A stretch of DNA of 64,000 nucleotides from Lentzea cavernae (GTDB lineage Bacteria; Actinomycetota; Actinomycetes; Mycobacteriales; Pseudonocardiaceae), in contig NZ_BNAR01000001.1 in assembly GCF_014653695.1 (NCBI RefSeq), positions 62,001-126,000 on the forward strand, given 5' to 3'. Position numbers and translations under genes: made by a program. Below are positions 15,616 through 24,569 of the stretch, one piece after another. How positions within the stretch are numbered: position 1 is the first letter of the stretch; each line of letters opens with the position of its first letter. The notes below the pieces were generated by a model that saw only the letters and a list, made by a program, of their open reading frames with translations, did not search any database and was not told the origin of the DNA.

Positions 15616-16734
15616 ATGACGGGGGAAGCAACCGTGACACGGGCTGTCGTGATCGGCGCCGGAATCGTGGGGCTGACGACGGGGATCGCCCTGCACCGAG
15701 CCGGGATCGACGTGGTGATCTGCGAGCACGCGCCGGAGATCCGCGCGGCCGGAGCCGGACTGGGCTTGTGGGCCAACGCGCTGGCGGTGTTCGACGAGCT
15801 CGGCATCGGCGACGAGGTGCGCGCCATCGGCAAGCCCAGCGAGATGTACTTCCACGACCCCGCCGGGAGGCTGCTCGACACCCCGGAGTTCGGTGCCGAG
15901 GACCACCAGTACCTGCTGGTGCACCGCGCGAAGCTCAACGACCTGCTCGCCGACGCCGTCGGGCGCGAGAACATCCGCCTCGGCACCGGTTTCAGCGAGT
16001 ACGAGGAACGCGCGGACGGCGTCGAGGTCCGGTTGACCGACGGCAGCAGCGAGGAAGCCGGCCTGCTCGTCGGCGCGGACGGGGCCTACTCCGCGGTGCG
16101 CGCGCAACTGGTGCCGGGCACTCCGGCGCAGGAACACGCGGGCCACCAGGTGTGGCGCGCGGTCGTGCCCACCACCGGCATCTCCGTGCCCGGCAACCGG
16201 TTGATCCTGGGCACCGACGGGTGCCGGGGCGGGTACGTGCGCACCGCGGACGGAACCGTGTACTGGCTGGTGAACCAGTTCAAGTCGCCGCCGCTGACGG
16301 GCACCCGCAAGGAGCAGGCGCTGGAGCGCGCCCACCACCTGGAGGAGGGTGAGGGCGGCGTTCTGGCCCAGCTGATCGCGGCGACGCCGGAAGAGCTGAT
16401 CCTGCACAACCAGATCATGCTCGTGCCGCCGCTGCCGCACTGGGTGTCGGCCCGGGTCGCGCTGGCGGGCGACGCGGCGCACGCCATGTCGCCGCACATC
16501 ACCGCCGGGGCGACGCTCGGCATCGAGGACGCCGCCCTGCTCGGGCGCCTGCTCGGCTCCGGCGGCGACGTGCCGGCCGCGTTGCAGGCCTACCAGGCCG
16601 ACCGGATCCCGCGGTACGTCCGCGTCGCGGAGCTGTCCGCGGCGGTCGAGCACTCCCCCACGCCGCAGGACTTCGCGCGGCACTACGCCGCGTTCAGCAA
16701 CTGGATGATCACGCCCCAGCAGGTCCGGGCATGA
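15616..16734 (+). CDS. FAD-dependent monooxygenase (aromatic hydroxylase type)
   Basis: 372-residue group A flavoprotein monooxygenase. The dinucleotide-binding motif is VVIGAGIVGLTTGIAL near the N-terminus. The second FAD/NADPH motif is VGADGAYSAVR, and the ribose-binding GD motif lies in ALAGDAAHAMSPHITAGATLGIEDA. The nearest functional classes are salicylate or 6-hydroxynicotinate hydroxylase-like enzymes, but the substrate cannot be read from the sequence. The start is ATG 15616 behind GGAGGA with seven bases of spacing. Its stop overlaps the next ATG (ATGA), so it is the first gene of a coupled operon. Confidence 0.87.
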   Translation: MTGEATVTRAVVIGAGIVGLTTGIALHRAGIDVVICEHAPEIRAAGAGLGLWANALAVFDELGIGDEVRAIGKPSEMYFHDPAGRLLDTPEFGAEDHQYLLVHRAKLNDLLADAVGRENIRLGTGFSEYEERADGVEVRLTDGSSEEAGLLVGADGAYSAVRAQLVPGTPAQEHAGHQVWRAVVPTTGISVPGNRLILGTDGCRGGYVRTADGTVYWLVNQFKSPPLTGTRKEQALERAHHLEEGEGGVLAQLIAATPEELILHNQIMLVPPLPHWVSARVALAGDAAHAMSPHITAGATLGIEDAALLGRLLGSGGDVPAALQAYQADRIPRYVRVAELSAAVEHSPTPQDFARHYAAFSNWMITPQQVRA

Positions 16735-18482
16735 GCTTCGTCGTGGACGTCGACGTGGCCGTGCCCATGTGCGACGGCGTCGCCCTGGCCACCAACGTGT
16801 GGCGGCCGGAAGGTCCCGGGCCGTTCCCCGTGCTGCTGGTCCGCACCCCGTACGGCAAGGACGACGCCGGGACGTTCGGCAACCCCAAGCTGCCGGACGT
16901 GTTCGCGTTCGTGGAAGCCGGTTACGCGGTGGTGGCGCAGGACGTCCGCGGGACCTCCCGCTCGCCCGGGACGTTCGCGCCGGGCACCCACGAGGGTCGC
17001 GACGGCACCGACACCCTGGCGTGGCTCGCCGGACAACCGTGGTGCGACGGCGCTGTCGGCATGTGGGGCGGGTCGTACATGGGCTTCACCCAATGGCTCG
17101 CGGCCGCGCACACCCCACCGTCGCTCCGCGCGGTCGCACCCGTGATGAGCTCCGCCGACCTGTACCGCGCGCCGTGGTACTCCCCCGGCGGCGCGTTGTC
17201 CCAGGACGCCGTGCTGACGTGGAGCACGCTCTCGGCCCTGCGGAACCTGGGCCGAGACCCGGCCAGCGGCGATCCGGCCGACGCAGCGACCCTGTTGTCC
17301 ACTTTGGACGACCCACGGCGGCTGCACGATCCGTTGCCGCTCAACGGACGCGAGGCCGTGACGCGCAACCTGCCGTGGTTCGGCGAGGTGCTCGGTCATC
17401 CCGAACGGGACGAGTTCTGGCAGGAGGTCGCCGCGATCGACCGCTGTGGCGACATCACCGTTCCGGCGCTCCAGTTCGGCGGCTGGTACGACGTGTTCAT
17501 CGGCGAAACCGTGCGCTCGTACCGGATGATGCGCGCCCACGGCGGCAGCGCGGCGGCTCGAGACGGGCAGCGGCTCGTCATCGGCCCCTGGGCGCATCCC
17601 GACGGCGCGGACCTCGGCACGTTCCCGGACCGGTCCTTCGGGCTCGCCGGCAGCATCAAGGCCGCCGACGTCACCGGCGAGCACCTGCGGTTCTTCGACC
17701 GCTGGGTGCGCGGGCGGACGGACGTCCCCGACGACACCCACCGCGTCCGGATCTTCGTCATGGGCGTCGACCAGTGGCGCGACGAGGAGGACTGGCCGCT
17801 GCCCGGCACCCGCTACACCGACCTGTTCCTCGGCGGGAACGGCCGAGCCAACACCGTTGCGGGCGACGGGGTCCTGACGCGCGACGCCGTGCGGGAGGAA
17901 ACCGCGGACACGTTCCTGTACGACCCGCGCCGCCCTGTTCCGACCCTGGGCGGCACCGTGCTCGCCGGAGCGCCGGGCGATTACCCCGGCCCGGCAGACC
18001 AGTCGGCCGTCGAGACGCGGGACGACGTGCTGTGCTTCACCAGCCCCGTCCTCGACCAGCCGGTGGAGGTCACCGGGCACGTCACCCTCGTGCTGCACGT
18101 CTCCAGTTCGGCGCCGGACACCGACTTCACCGGCAAGCTCGTCGACGTGCACCCCGACGGCAGGGCGATCCTGCTGTGCGAGGGCATCCAGCGCGCCCGC
18201 TACCGCGACTCGCTGACCGAACCGGCGTTGATGGAGCCCGGCACCGTGTACGAGCTGACCGTCGACATGTGCGTCACCTCGAACGTCTTCCTGCCCGGCC
18301 ACCGCATCCGGCTCGAGGTCTCCAGCAGCGACTTCCCCCGCTACGACCGCAACCCCAACACCGGCGGCACGATCGCGAGCGAGGACGCCCCGGTCGTGGC
18401 CGTCAACCGGGTCCACCACGGACCGGCGCACCCCAGCCGGCTGGTGCTGCCGCTCGTCGACCGCGCGGAGGTGCGGACATGA
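16731..18482 (+). CDS. CocE/NonD (S15 X-Pro dipeptidyl-peptidase) family hydrolase
   Basis: 583-residue serine hydrolase of the CocE/NonD type. The alpha/beta-hydrolase domain opens with PVLLVRTPYGKDDA. The nucleophile elbow is GGSYMGF (Ser115), and the cap region and GPWAHPDGADLG with a conserved His follow. A C-terminal jelly-roll domain (from about residue 350) carries DTDFTGKLVDVHPDG, typical of cocaine esterase, glutaryl-7-ACA acylase and related enzymes. No signal peptide is present, so the protein is cytoplasmic. It overlaps both neighbours (ATGA), indicating stoichiometric expression with the monooxygenase and the SnoaL-like protein. An ester or amide product of the pathway is a likely substrate. 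Confidence 0.87.
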   Translation: MSFVVDVDVAVPMCDGVALATNVWRPEGPGPFPVLLVRTPYGKDDAGTFGNPKLPDVFAFVEAGYAVVAQDVRGTSRSPGTFAPGTHEGRDGTDTLAWLAGQPWCDGAVGMWGGSYMGFTQWLAAAHTPPSLRAVAPVMSSADLYRAPWYSPGGALSQDAVLTWSTLSALRNLGRDPASGDPADAATLLSTLDDPRRLHDPLPLNGREAVTRNLPWFGEVLGHPERDEFWQEVAAIDRCGDITVPALQFGGWYDVFIGETVRSYRMMRAHGGSAAARDGQRLVIGPWAHPDGADLGTFPDRSFGLAGSIKAADVTGEHLRFFDRWVRGRTDVPDDTHRVRIFVMGVDQWRDEEDWPLPGTRYTDLFLGGNGRANTVAGDGVLTRDAVREETADTFLYDPRRPVPTLGGTVLAGAPGDYPGPADQSAVETRDDVLCFTSPVLDQPVEVTGHVTLVLHVSSSAPDTDFTGKLVDVHPDGRAILLCEGIQRARYRDSLTEPALMEPGTVYELTVDMCVTSNVFLPGHRIRLEVSSSDFPRYDRNPNTGGTIASEDAPVVAVNRVHHGPAHPSRLVLPLVDRAEVRT

Positions 18483-18958
18483 CCACCCTCGAGGAACTGG
18501 CCGACCGGGCGGCCGTCACCGACGTCGTCACCGGCCTCGCCCACGCCCAGGACGACCGCGACTGGGTCGCGCTGCGGCGGCTGCTGGCCGACGAGGTGCT
18601 GCTGGACCTGTCGACCCACCACTTCGGCAGGCCACCGGCCACCATCCCGGCCGCGGACCTGGTCGAGCTGGCGAGCGGCACCCTCACCGGGTTCGACAGC
18701 ACGCACCACGCCACCTCCAACCTGGACGTGCGGCTGTCGGGCGACGAGGCGCGGTGCCGCGCGCACGTGGTCGCCTACCACCACGTTCCCGCGGATCCCG
18801 GCGTCGTCGACCACTGCACGATGCGCGGGTACTGGCAGCTCGGCCTGAGCAGGATCGGCGGGCGCTGGCTGATCACCCGCTGGGCCGTGCAGCGCACCTG
18901 TCCGTGGGAGGGCTCTCCGGACGTCTACGCGCTCGCCGCCCAACGCGCCGCTTCCTGA
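18479..18958 (+). CDS. SnoaL-like (NTF2 fold) protein
   Basis: 159-residue protein of the SnoaL/NTF2-like cone fold. The opening LADRAAVTDVVTGLAHAQDDRDWVALRRLLADEVLLDLS is the usual first helix pair and strand. HATSNLDVRLSGDEARCRAHVVAYH and GYWQLGLSRIGGRWLITRWAV are the sheet that lines the pocket. Members act as isomerases, dehydratases or cyclases on small ring compounds, or as small dioxygenase subunits. Here it is coupled to the hydrolase gene, so it probably handles the same pathway intermediate. The precise activity is unknown. Confidence 0.82.
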   Translation: MTTLEELADRAAVTDVVTGLAHAQDDRDWVALRRLLADEVLLDLSTHHFGRPPATIPAADLVELASGTLTGFDSTHHATSNLDVRLSGDEARCRAHVVAYHHVPADPGVVDHCTMRGYWQLGLSRIGGRWLITRWAVQRTCPWEGSPDVYALAAQRAAS

Positions 18959-18971
18959 CGAGGAGAACCCG

Positions 18972-19280
18972 ATGTTCTACGAGATCCGCACCGAACACGC
19001 GCGAGCCGGCCTCGGCGCCGAACTGGCGCTGTACATGGACGAGATCGTCATCCCCCTGCACCAGGAGCGGGGCATGACGGTGGTCGGCTCCTTCGCCGGT
19101 GCCGAGGACACCTTCGTCTGGATCCGGCGCTTCGAGGACGAGGCCGACCGCGAACGCGTCCTGGACGCCGTCCACGGCCACCCCCGCATCGGGACCGTCG
19201 CCGACACGGTGTCGGCGATGCTGAACCGGTCGGAGTTCACGGTCAGGCTGGAACCGACCTCCCGGTCCGGCCTCCGCTGA
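18972..19280 (+). CDS. NIPSNAP family protein
   Basis: 102-residue dimeric alpha+beta-barrel type protein. It has MFYEIRTEH at the start, a central segment with ERGMTVVGSFAG and EDTFVWIRRFEDEADRERVLDAV, all hallmarks of NIPSNAP proteins. They occur with catabolic and biosynthetic oxygenase operons and probably bind or rearrange small molecules. It follows the SnoaL-like gene after 13 bases with GAGGAGA as ribosome site, and is the last gene of the operon. Confidence 0.82.
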   Translation: MFYEIRTEHARAGLGAELALYMDEIVIPLHQERGMTVVGSFAGAEDTFVWIRRFEDEADRERVLDAVHGHPRIGTVADTVSAMLNRSEFTVRLEPTSRSGLR

Positions 19281-19368
19281 CCCCGGCCCGGATCGCGAGG
19301 CGTGCTCCCCGGCAGGAAGAACCGTGGGCGTTCGCCGCGCTGCTGAACGGTTTCGCGGCAGACCTCGC

Positions 19369-20835
19369 TCAACGGGCCTGGTCGTGCAGGGGCAGGGTGA
19401 GGCGGAACCGAGCGCCCTCGCCCAGGGTCGTGTCGAGCTCGACGTCACCGTCGTGGGCACGGGCGAGGGCGCGGGCGATCGCCAGGCCCAGTCCGGCGTT
19501 GGCACCGTCCGGGCGGGTGCGCGAGCGGTCTGCGCGGTAGAAGCGGTCGAAGACGCGGGCCGCCTGGTGCGCGCTCAAGCCAGGCCCCCGGTCCGCCACC
19601 TCCAGCACGGCACGGCCGTTCGCCGAGCCCACGCCGATGCGCACGGGGCTGCCCGGCGGGGTGTAGGTGGCGGCGTTGGCGACGAGGTTGGTGACGACCT
19701 GGCGCAGGCGGTCCTCGTCGGCGTGGACGGGGGCGGGCCCGGGTGGTCCGGCCCCGTCGAGGCCGGTGAGCTCGACCGGGCGGGACGGGTCCAGGGCGAG
19801 CAGGTCGTGGCGGGCGTCGTTGGCGAGGGTGCGCAGGTCCATCGGGGCGGCGTCCAGCTGGGCGCGCGGTGCCTCGTCGAGCCTCGCCAGCAGGAGCAGG
19901 TCCTCGGTGAGGCCGGTGAGCCGGGTGGCGTCGCGGTCGATGCGGAGCATCGCCTCGTCCACGTCGGCGCGCTCGGGCATCCCGCCCATCCGGTACAGCT
20001 CGGTCGAGCCCTTGATGCCGAACAACGGCGTGCGCAGCTCGTGGCTCACGTCCGAGAGCAACGTCCGCATGCGCGCCTCGGACGCGGCCCGGTCGGCGAA
20101 GGCGCGTTCGAGCTGGCCCAGCATCGTGTTGAGCGAGGTCGCCAGGTGCCCGACCTCGGTGGCCGGCGCCGCGAGGACGGGCACGCGGCGCGTCAGGTCC
20201 CCGTCGGCGATCGCGGCGGCGGTGTGCTCGATCCGGCGCAGCGGCCGCAGTCCCCTGCCCAGCGCGAACCAGCCGACCGCCGTCAGCAGCAGGAGCAGCA
20301 CGGCGCCGCTGACCAGGCTCGTCGTGCGCAACCGGGCGGTGGTGGCGTCGGCTTCGGCCAGCGGCGCCGCGACGACGACCGTCCCGTTCCAGCCGGTGGC
20401 GGGCTTCGCGATCGCGCGCCAGCGGCCGGAGCCGTCCGCGGCGGGCAGGTCGACGGGCCCGCCGCCGGTGGGCACCGTGCGCAGTTCGGCCGGGCCCGGC
20501 AGGGAGATGTCGTCCGGCCGGCTGGGGTGCAGGGTCCCCGCCACCTCGCCGTTCGCGTCCAGGTACACGAGGTGGGGCCCGCCGATCAGGCGCAGCGCGG
20601 GATCGAGGAGATCGGGGCGGGCGGTGGTGCCCGCGGTGCCGAGCGGCCCGGCGGCGGGGACGCGGGAGAGGATCTCGCCGAGCGAGCGCAGCTGGGCGTC
20701 GACCCGGTCCAGCTGGTAGCGCTCCAACTGGTCGGACACGACCGCGCCGACCAGGCCCAGCCCCGCGAGGAGCAGGCTCGCCGTGAGCAGCAACAGCCTG
20801 GTGCGCAGGGAAAGCCCGCCCAGAACCCGTCTCAC
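19369..20835 (-). CDS. HAMP-domain sensor histidine kinase
   Basis: 488-residue membrane histidine kinase. It has an N-terminal transmembrane helix (LLLLTASLLLAGLGLVGAVV), an extracytoplasmic sensor of about 140 residues and a second helix near residues 180-200. HAMP follows (RGLRPLRRIEHTAAAIADGDL), then the HisKA phosphoacceptor in SDVSHELRTPLFG and the ATPase domain with VVTNLVANAATYT and GLGLAIARALARAHDG. The GTG start at 20835 overlaps the response regulator stop (GTGA). The gene is the distal member of a five-gene ABC transporter cassette and probably senses a compound or a membrane state linked to that transporter. Confidence 0.9.
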   Translation of the reverse strand: MRRVLGGLSLRTRLLLLTASLLLAGLGLVGAVVSDQLERYQLDRVDAQLRSLGEILSRVPAAGPLGTAGTTARPDLLDPALRLIGGPHLVYLDANGEVAGTLHPSRPDDISLPGPAELRTVPTGGGPVDLPAADGSGRWRAIAKPATGWNGTVVVAAPLAEADATTARLRTTSLVSGAVLLLLLTAVGWFALGRGLRPLRRIEHTAAAIADGDLTRRVPVLAAPATEVGHLATSLNTMLGQLERAFADRAASEARMRTLLSDVSHELRTPLFGIKGSTELYRMGGMPERADVDEAMLRIDRDATRLTGLTEDLLLLARLDEAPRAQLDAAPMDLRTLANDARHDLLALDPSRPVELTGLDGAGPPGPAPVHADEDRLRQVVTNLVANAATYTPPGSPVRIGVGSANGRAVLEVADRGPGLSAHQAARVFDRFYRADRSRTRPDGANAGLGLAIARALARAHDGDVELDTTLGEGARFRLTLPLHDQAR

Positions 20836-21524
20836 CGCGCGGGCTCCCTCATCACGTACCCGACGCCGTGCACGGTGTGGATCAGCTTGGGATCGTCCAC
20901 GTCGACCTTGCGCCGCAGGTACGAGATGTAGGTGTCGACGATGCCCGCGTCGCCGCCGAAGTCGTAGCGCCACACCCGGTCGAGGATCTGCGCCTTGGAC
21001 ACCACGCGCCCGGCGTTCTCCATCAGGTACCGCAGCAACCGGAACTCGGTGGGCGAGACGCGCACCGGCAGCCCGGCCCGCGTGACACCGTGGCCCTGGG
21101 GGTCGAGCACGAGCGCGCCGACGGTGAGCACGTCCTCCCGGTGGCCCGAGGTGCGGCGCAGGATCGCGCGGATCCGGGCGATCAGCTCCTCCAGGTCGAA
21201 CGGCTTGGTCACGTAGTCGTCGGCACCCAGCGACAGGCCGGTGACCTTGTCCGCCTTGCGATCCCGCGCGGTGAGGAACAGGACGGGCACGGGCCCGCGA
21301 TGCCCCTCCGCGCGCTGCTCGCGCAACCGCCGGACCACCTCGAACCCGTCCACGTCCGGCAGCATCACGTCGAGCAGCACGAGATCGGGCGGGTCCTCGG
21401 TGGCCGCGGCGACCGCCTCGGCCCCGGTCGCCGCGGACGTCACCTGGAACCCCGCGAAGCGCAGCGTCGCGGACAGCAGTTCGCGCACCGTGGCCTCGTC
21501 GTCCACCACCAGCAGCGTCGTCAC
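20832..21524 (-). CDS. OmpR family response regulator
   Basis: 230-residue regulator. The receiver domain has the acidic pair DD at 8-9, phosphoacceptor Asp52 in LLDVMLPDVDGF and the conserved Lys in DDYVTKPFD. The C-terminal winged helix has RVSPTEFRLLRYLMENAGRVVSKAQILDRVW and a recognition helix with VDTYISYLRRKVD. The GTG start at 21524 overlaps the streptophobe gene stop. It is the partner of the kinase downstream. It probably regulates this ABC cassette, although no binding repeats were identified upstream of the first gene. Confidence 0.9.
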   Translation of the reverse strand: MTTLLVVDDEATVRELLSATLRFAGFQVTSAATGAEAVAAATEDPPDLVLLDVMLPDVDGFEVVRRLREQRAEGHRGPVPVLFLTARDRKADKVTGLSLGADDYVTKPFDLEELIARIRAILRRTSGHREDVLTVGALVLDPQGHGVTRAGLPVRVSPTEFRLLRYLMENAGRVVSKAQILDRVWRYDFGGDAGIVDTYISYLRRKVDVDDPKLIHTVHGVGYVMREPAR

Positions 21525-22666
21525 CCGACCCGGTTCTTCCACGCAGGCGACCATACGGACACCAACCTGAGAACCCCGTTCGCGAGCAGCCCGACGACGC
21601 ACCCCAAGGCCAGCGCGGCCAACGGGTTCACCGCCCACGACGCGTCGAGCACCGGCACCTCGAACCCGAACGCGTCGACGCCGAGCCGCACCGACACCCG
21701 CGACCACCACGCCAGAACCCCCAGCGCGACCGCCGTTCCCGCACACACCACCAGCGACCTGCCGGCCAGCGCGACCACGACACCCAGCCCCAGCACCACG
21801 GCGACCGCCACCCACGTCAGCGGCCCGCCGTGCGCGGGCGGTGCGACTCCATCGAGGACGCACGCGAGCGCGCCGTCCGTCCGGACCGTCCACGGCAAGC
21901 CCAGCCCCAGTGCCACCACGCCCAGCACGACCGTCGGGAACAGGAGCAGGACACCGCCCGCCACGGCCGGGCCGCCCAGCACCCCTGCGAGCACCACGGC
22001 CGCGACGGCGAGGCCGCTCGCGGTCCACAGTGGACCGCGCAGGCGAATCCCGAACCGCCTCACGAGCCAGCACACCCCGACCACGGCCGGCACCCAGCCG
22101 ATCGCCGCCGGTCCGACCGGTGCGGAGAACCCGATGCTCAGCTCGTCCACCGGACCGCCTCGGCCCCACGGTCCGATGGCAGGCAGTCCGCAGACGCCGG
22201 ACATCCCGCCTGCGGCGCCACCGGGCGGCGTCACCGTGCCTTTCGCCGCCAAGGCGATCGCGGCGACGCCGCCGGGGAAAGCGATGGCGGCTGCCGCGCC
22301 GCGGACGAGCAGCCCGTCCCGGTGGCGCAGCAGCAGCCATCCGAGCACCAAAGCACCCACCAGCGCCACTCCCGACGGCACGACGCCGAGGTTGCCCCGC
22401 ACGGCGACCGGCATGCTGCCCGACGGGACGGCGCTCACGTCGGCTGAGCCTCCGACGGCCATGGCGACGACGGTCGCCGTCAACCGGCCGAACTCCGCCA
22501 CCTCGCCTGCGTCCACGAGCAACAACGCGGCTGCGGCGGTGCCTGTCATGGCGGCCAGGGCCGCGACTGCCGCCACCGCACCCCGCCGGACCTCCTGCCA
22601 CCGCACCACCACGCGTCCTGGCGATGTGGTGCCCGCGACGGCCTTCACGTCACGCCGCGCCGCCAT
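21521..22666 (-). CDS. Streptophobe family membrane protein
   Basis: 381-residue very hydrophobic protein with about ten transmembrane stretches separated by short loops. It opens with a Lys/Arg-containing MAARRDVKAVAGTT and a first helix AAVAALAAMTGTAAAALLLV. The block LGVVPSGVALVGALVLGWLLLRH is typical of the actinobacterial streptophobe family, whose function is unknown. The ATG at 22666 overlaps the upstream permease stop (ATGA), and the stop overlaps the response regulator start. It may be an accessory membrane component of the ABC transporter or of the kinase. Confidence 0.75.
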   Translation of the reverse strand: MAARRDVKAVAGTTSPGRVVVRWQEVRRGAVAAVAALAAMTGTAAAALLLVDAGEVAEFGRLTATVVAMAVGGSADVSAVPSGSMPVAVRGNLGVVPSGVALVGALVLGWLLLRHRDGLLVRGAAAAIAFPGGVAAIALAAKGTVTPPGGAAGGMSGVCGLPAIGPWGRGGPVDELSIGFSAPVGPAAIGWVPAVVGVCWLVRRFGIRLRGPLWTASGLAVAAVVLAGVLGGPAVAGGVLLLFPTVVLGVVALGLGLPWTVRTDGALACVLDGVAPPAHGGPLTWVAVAVVLGLGVVVALAGRSLVVCAGTAVALGVLAWWSRVSVRLGVDAFGFEVPVLDASWAVNPLAALALGCVVGLLANGVLRLVSVWSPAWKNRVG

Positions 22667-23448
22667 CACACGTCCCGGCGTTCGAAGACCACGAACGCGG
22701 CACCCAGCACCGCGGCGACCCCCAGGCACATCCCGCCCAGGTTCAGCCACGGGTGCGGGTAGGCGGGGTTCGGCACGGTCGCGAACACCGCCGCCGCGCC
22801 CTGCGTGGGCCAGAAGTCGAGCAAACCCTGGAACCACGCGGGAAACAGCCCGGCCAAAGCAGGCACCAGGAACACGACGCCCACCAGCGTCGTGATCGCA
22901 CCCGCCGTGGCCCGCAGGATCGTGCCGAGGCCGATCGCGAACAGTGCGATCGCCGCGAGGTAGAGCCCGCCACCCACGACGGCGGAGAGCACTCCGGGGC
23001 CGCCGAGTTCGGCGTGCGGCACGTCCTGCGCGGCGAGAAGTGCCTGGCCCAGCAGGAAGGTCGCGAACATCAGCACCTGGCCGGCCACCACGGCGACGGC
23101 GGTCGTGACCACCACCTTGGCCGCGAGCAGGCGGTGTCTGCGCGGCGTGACCACCAGTGACGTCCGCACGAGGCCGGTCGCGTACTCGGAGGTGACCACC
23201 AGTGTGCCGAGCACACCGATGACCAACTGGGCCACGAGGTACGCGGTCAGGCTGCGGGCCGTCGGGTCCCACGCCAGCAGTTCGGCGGCGGACGCACTCC
23301 GGTACTCGTCACCCGCTCTGCCGGTCGCCATGGCCGCGACGCCGAGGCCCACCGCGAAGAGGCAGGCGAGGGTGTACCAGGTCGACTGCAAGCTGCGCAG
23401 CTTCACCCATTCCGCGTGCAGCGCGTGACCGAACCGCGCGGGGCTCAC
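22666..23448 (-). CDS. ABC-2 type transporter permease
   Basis: 260-residue permease with six predicted helices. The N-terminal amphipathic part ALHAEWVKLRSLQSTWYTLA is the signature of the drug- or lantibiotic-export ABC-2 permeases in actinobacteria, followed by LVVTSEYATGLVRTSL. It ends with VFERRDV, which matches the end of the paralogous permease at 29.2 kb. It is the partner of the ATPase immediately upstream (overlap of four bases) and probably exports a hydrophobic compound or peptide. Confidence 0.88.
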   Translation of the reverse strand: MSPARFGHALHAEWVKLRSLQSTWYTLACLFAVGLGVAAMATGRAGDEYRSASAAELLAWDPTARSLTAYLVAQLVIGVLGTLVVTSEYATGLVRTSLVVTPRRHRLLAAKVVVTTAVAVVAGQVLMFATFLLGQALLAAQDVPHAELGGPGVLSAVVGGGLYLAAIALFAIGLGTILRATAGAITTLVGVVFLVPALAGLFPAWFQGLLDFWPTQGAAAVFATVPNPAYPHPWLNLGGMCLGVAAVLGAAFVVFERRDV

Positions 23449-24359
23449 GCGGTCACGCCCTGGTACTCGACGCTGTCCCTGGTCAGCTCCATGAACGCGT
23501 CCTCCAGCGACGGTCGCTGCGGGGTGAGCTCACCGAGGACGGTGCCGTGGTAGGCGGCGAGCTTGCCGATCTCCTCGCTCGCCAGGCCCGAGACCACGAG
23601 CGACGAGTCGGGTCCTTCCCGCACGGCGGCGCCGGCCGCGGTCAGCCGGAGCGCGAACGCGGCGGCCTCGGGCGTGCGGACGAGCACCACGCCCTCGCCC
23701 CTGCCGCGCAGGAACTCGGTCATGCCCGTGTCGGCGATGAGCTTGCCGCGGCCGATCACGACGAGGTGGTCGGCGGTCTGCGCCATCTCGCTCATGAGGT
23801 GGCTCGAGACCAGCACCGCGCGGCCCTCGTGGGCCAGGGACCGCATGAAGTCGCGGATCCAGCGGATGCCCTCGGGGTCGAGCCCGTTGACCGGCTCGTC
23901 GAAGATCAGCACCTTGGGGTCGCCGAGCAGCGCCGCCGCGATGCCGAGCCGCTGCCGCATGCCGAGCGAGAACGCGCCCGCCCGCTTGTGCGCCACGCCT
24001 TCCAGCCCTGTCCTGGCGAGCACCTCGTCCACCCGGCGGCGCGGCAGACCGTTGCCGACGGCGAGCGCCAGCAGGTGGTCTCGGGCCTTCCGCCCGCCGT
24101 GCACGGCGCCGGCGTCGAGCAGGGCGCCCACCTCGGTCAGCGGCACGGGCAGGTCCCGGTAGCGGCGTCCACCGACCGAGACCGCACCGCGGGTGGGCGC
24201 GGCCAGGCCGAGGATCACCTTCATGGTGGTGGACTTGCCCGCGCCGTTCGGGCCGAGGAACCCGGTCACCTGGCCCGCCTCGACGGTGAACGACAGGTCG
24301 TCCACCACGGTGTCGAGGCCGTACCGCTTGGTCAGCCCCCGCACTTCGATCATCGTCAT
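23445..24359 (-). CDS. ABC transporter ATP-binding protein (DrrA-like)
   Basis: 304-residue nucleotide-binding protein. It contains Walker A GPNGAGKST, a Q-loop region, the signature FSLGMRQRLG, Walker B VLIFDEPVNGLD and the switch His in LVSSHLMSE. The C-terminal extension of about 90 residues is typical of DrrA/NodI-type exporters and may regulate assembly. The alternative start ATG 24353 would remove two residues. It is the first gene of the cassette ATPase-permease-streptophobe-response regulator-kinase. The 210 bases upstream (24360-24569) contain no recognised gene and should hold the promoter. Confidence 0.9.
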   Translation of the reverse strand: MTMIEVRGLTKRYGLDTVVDDLSFTVEAGQVTGFLGPNGAGKSTTMKVILGLAAPTRGAVSVGGRRYRDLPVPLTEVGALLDAGAVHGGRKARDHLLALAVGNGLPRRRVDEVLARTGLEGVAHKRAGAFSLGMRQRLGIAAALLGDPKVLIFDEPVNGLDPEGIRWIRDFMRSLAHEGRAVLVSSHLMSEMAQTADHLVVIGRGKLIADTGMTEFLRGRGEGVVLVRTPEAAAFALRLTAAGAAVREGPDSSLVVSGLASEEIGKLAAYHGTVLGELTPQRPSLEDAFMELTRDSVEYQGVTA

Positions 24360-24569
24360 GGGCCCGAGCGTGGTGACCCGGTCTGATCGATCCCTGGGAG
24401 TTCCTGGGAGAACTCGGGGAATCGCGCGTCCGAACGGGGTCGCGGCGCCGAGTTCACAGGGAACACCCAGATCCCGGCGGGACGAGCACGCACCTCGGCG
24501 ACGGCGACCAGAGGTTCGAACACCACCTTGCCGTCGTTCTCGACGGCCGGCACGTCACGGAACTGCCGG

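Noticed and set aside
15616-19280. Reading the monooxygenase operon as part of a polyketide or peptide cluster
   Set aside because: No PKS, NRPS, terpene or RiPP core gene is in the window. SnoaL-like and NIPSNAP proteins alone do not support it.
19281-19368. Short in-frame stretch PWAFAALLNGFAADLAQRA behind the NIPSNAP gene
   Set aside because: It resembles the end of a serine hydrolase, but it is too short to support a gene or pseudogene call.
20868-22895. 675-codon plus-strand frame over the regulator and streptophobe genes
   Set aside because: It is Pro/Thr/Ala-rich, lacks motifs, and is opposite four overlapping genes with clear families.
24360-24569. Minus-strand segment reading VVFEPLVAVAEVRARPAGIW, possibly a gene fragment
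   Set aside because: It looks somewhat protein-like, but no family was recognised, no start fits, and it lies where the ABC operon promoter should be.
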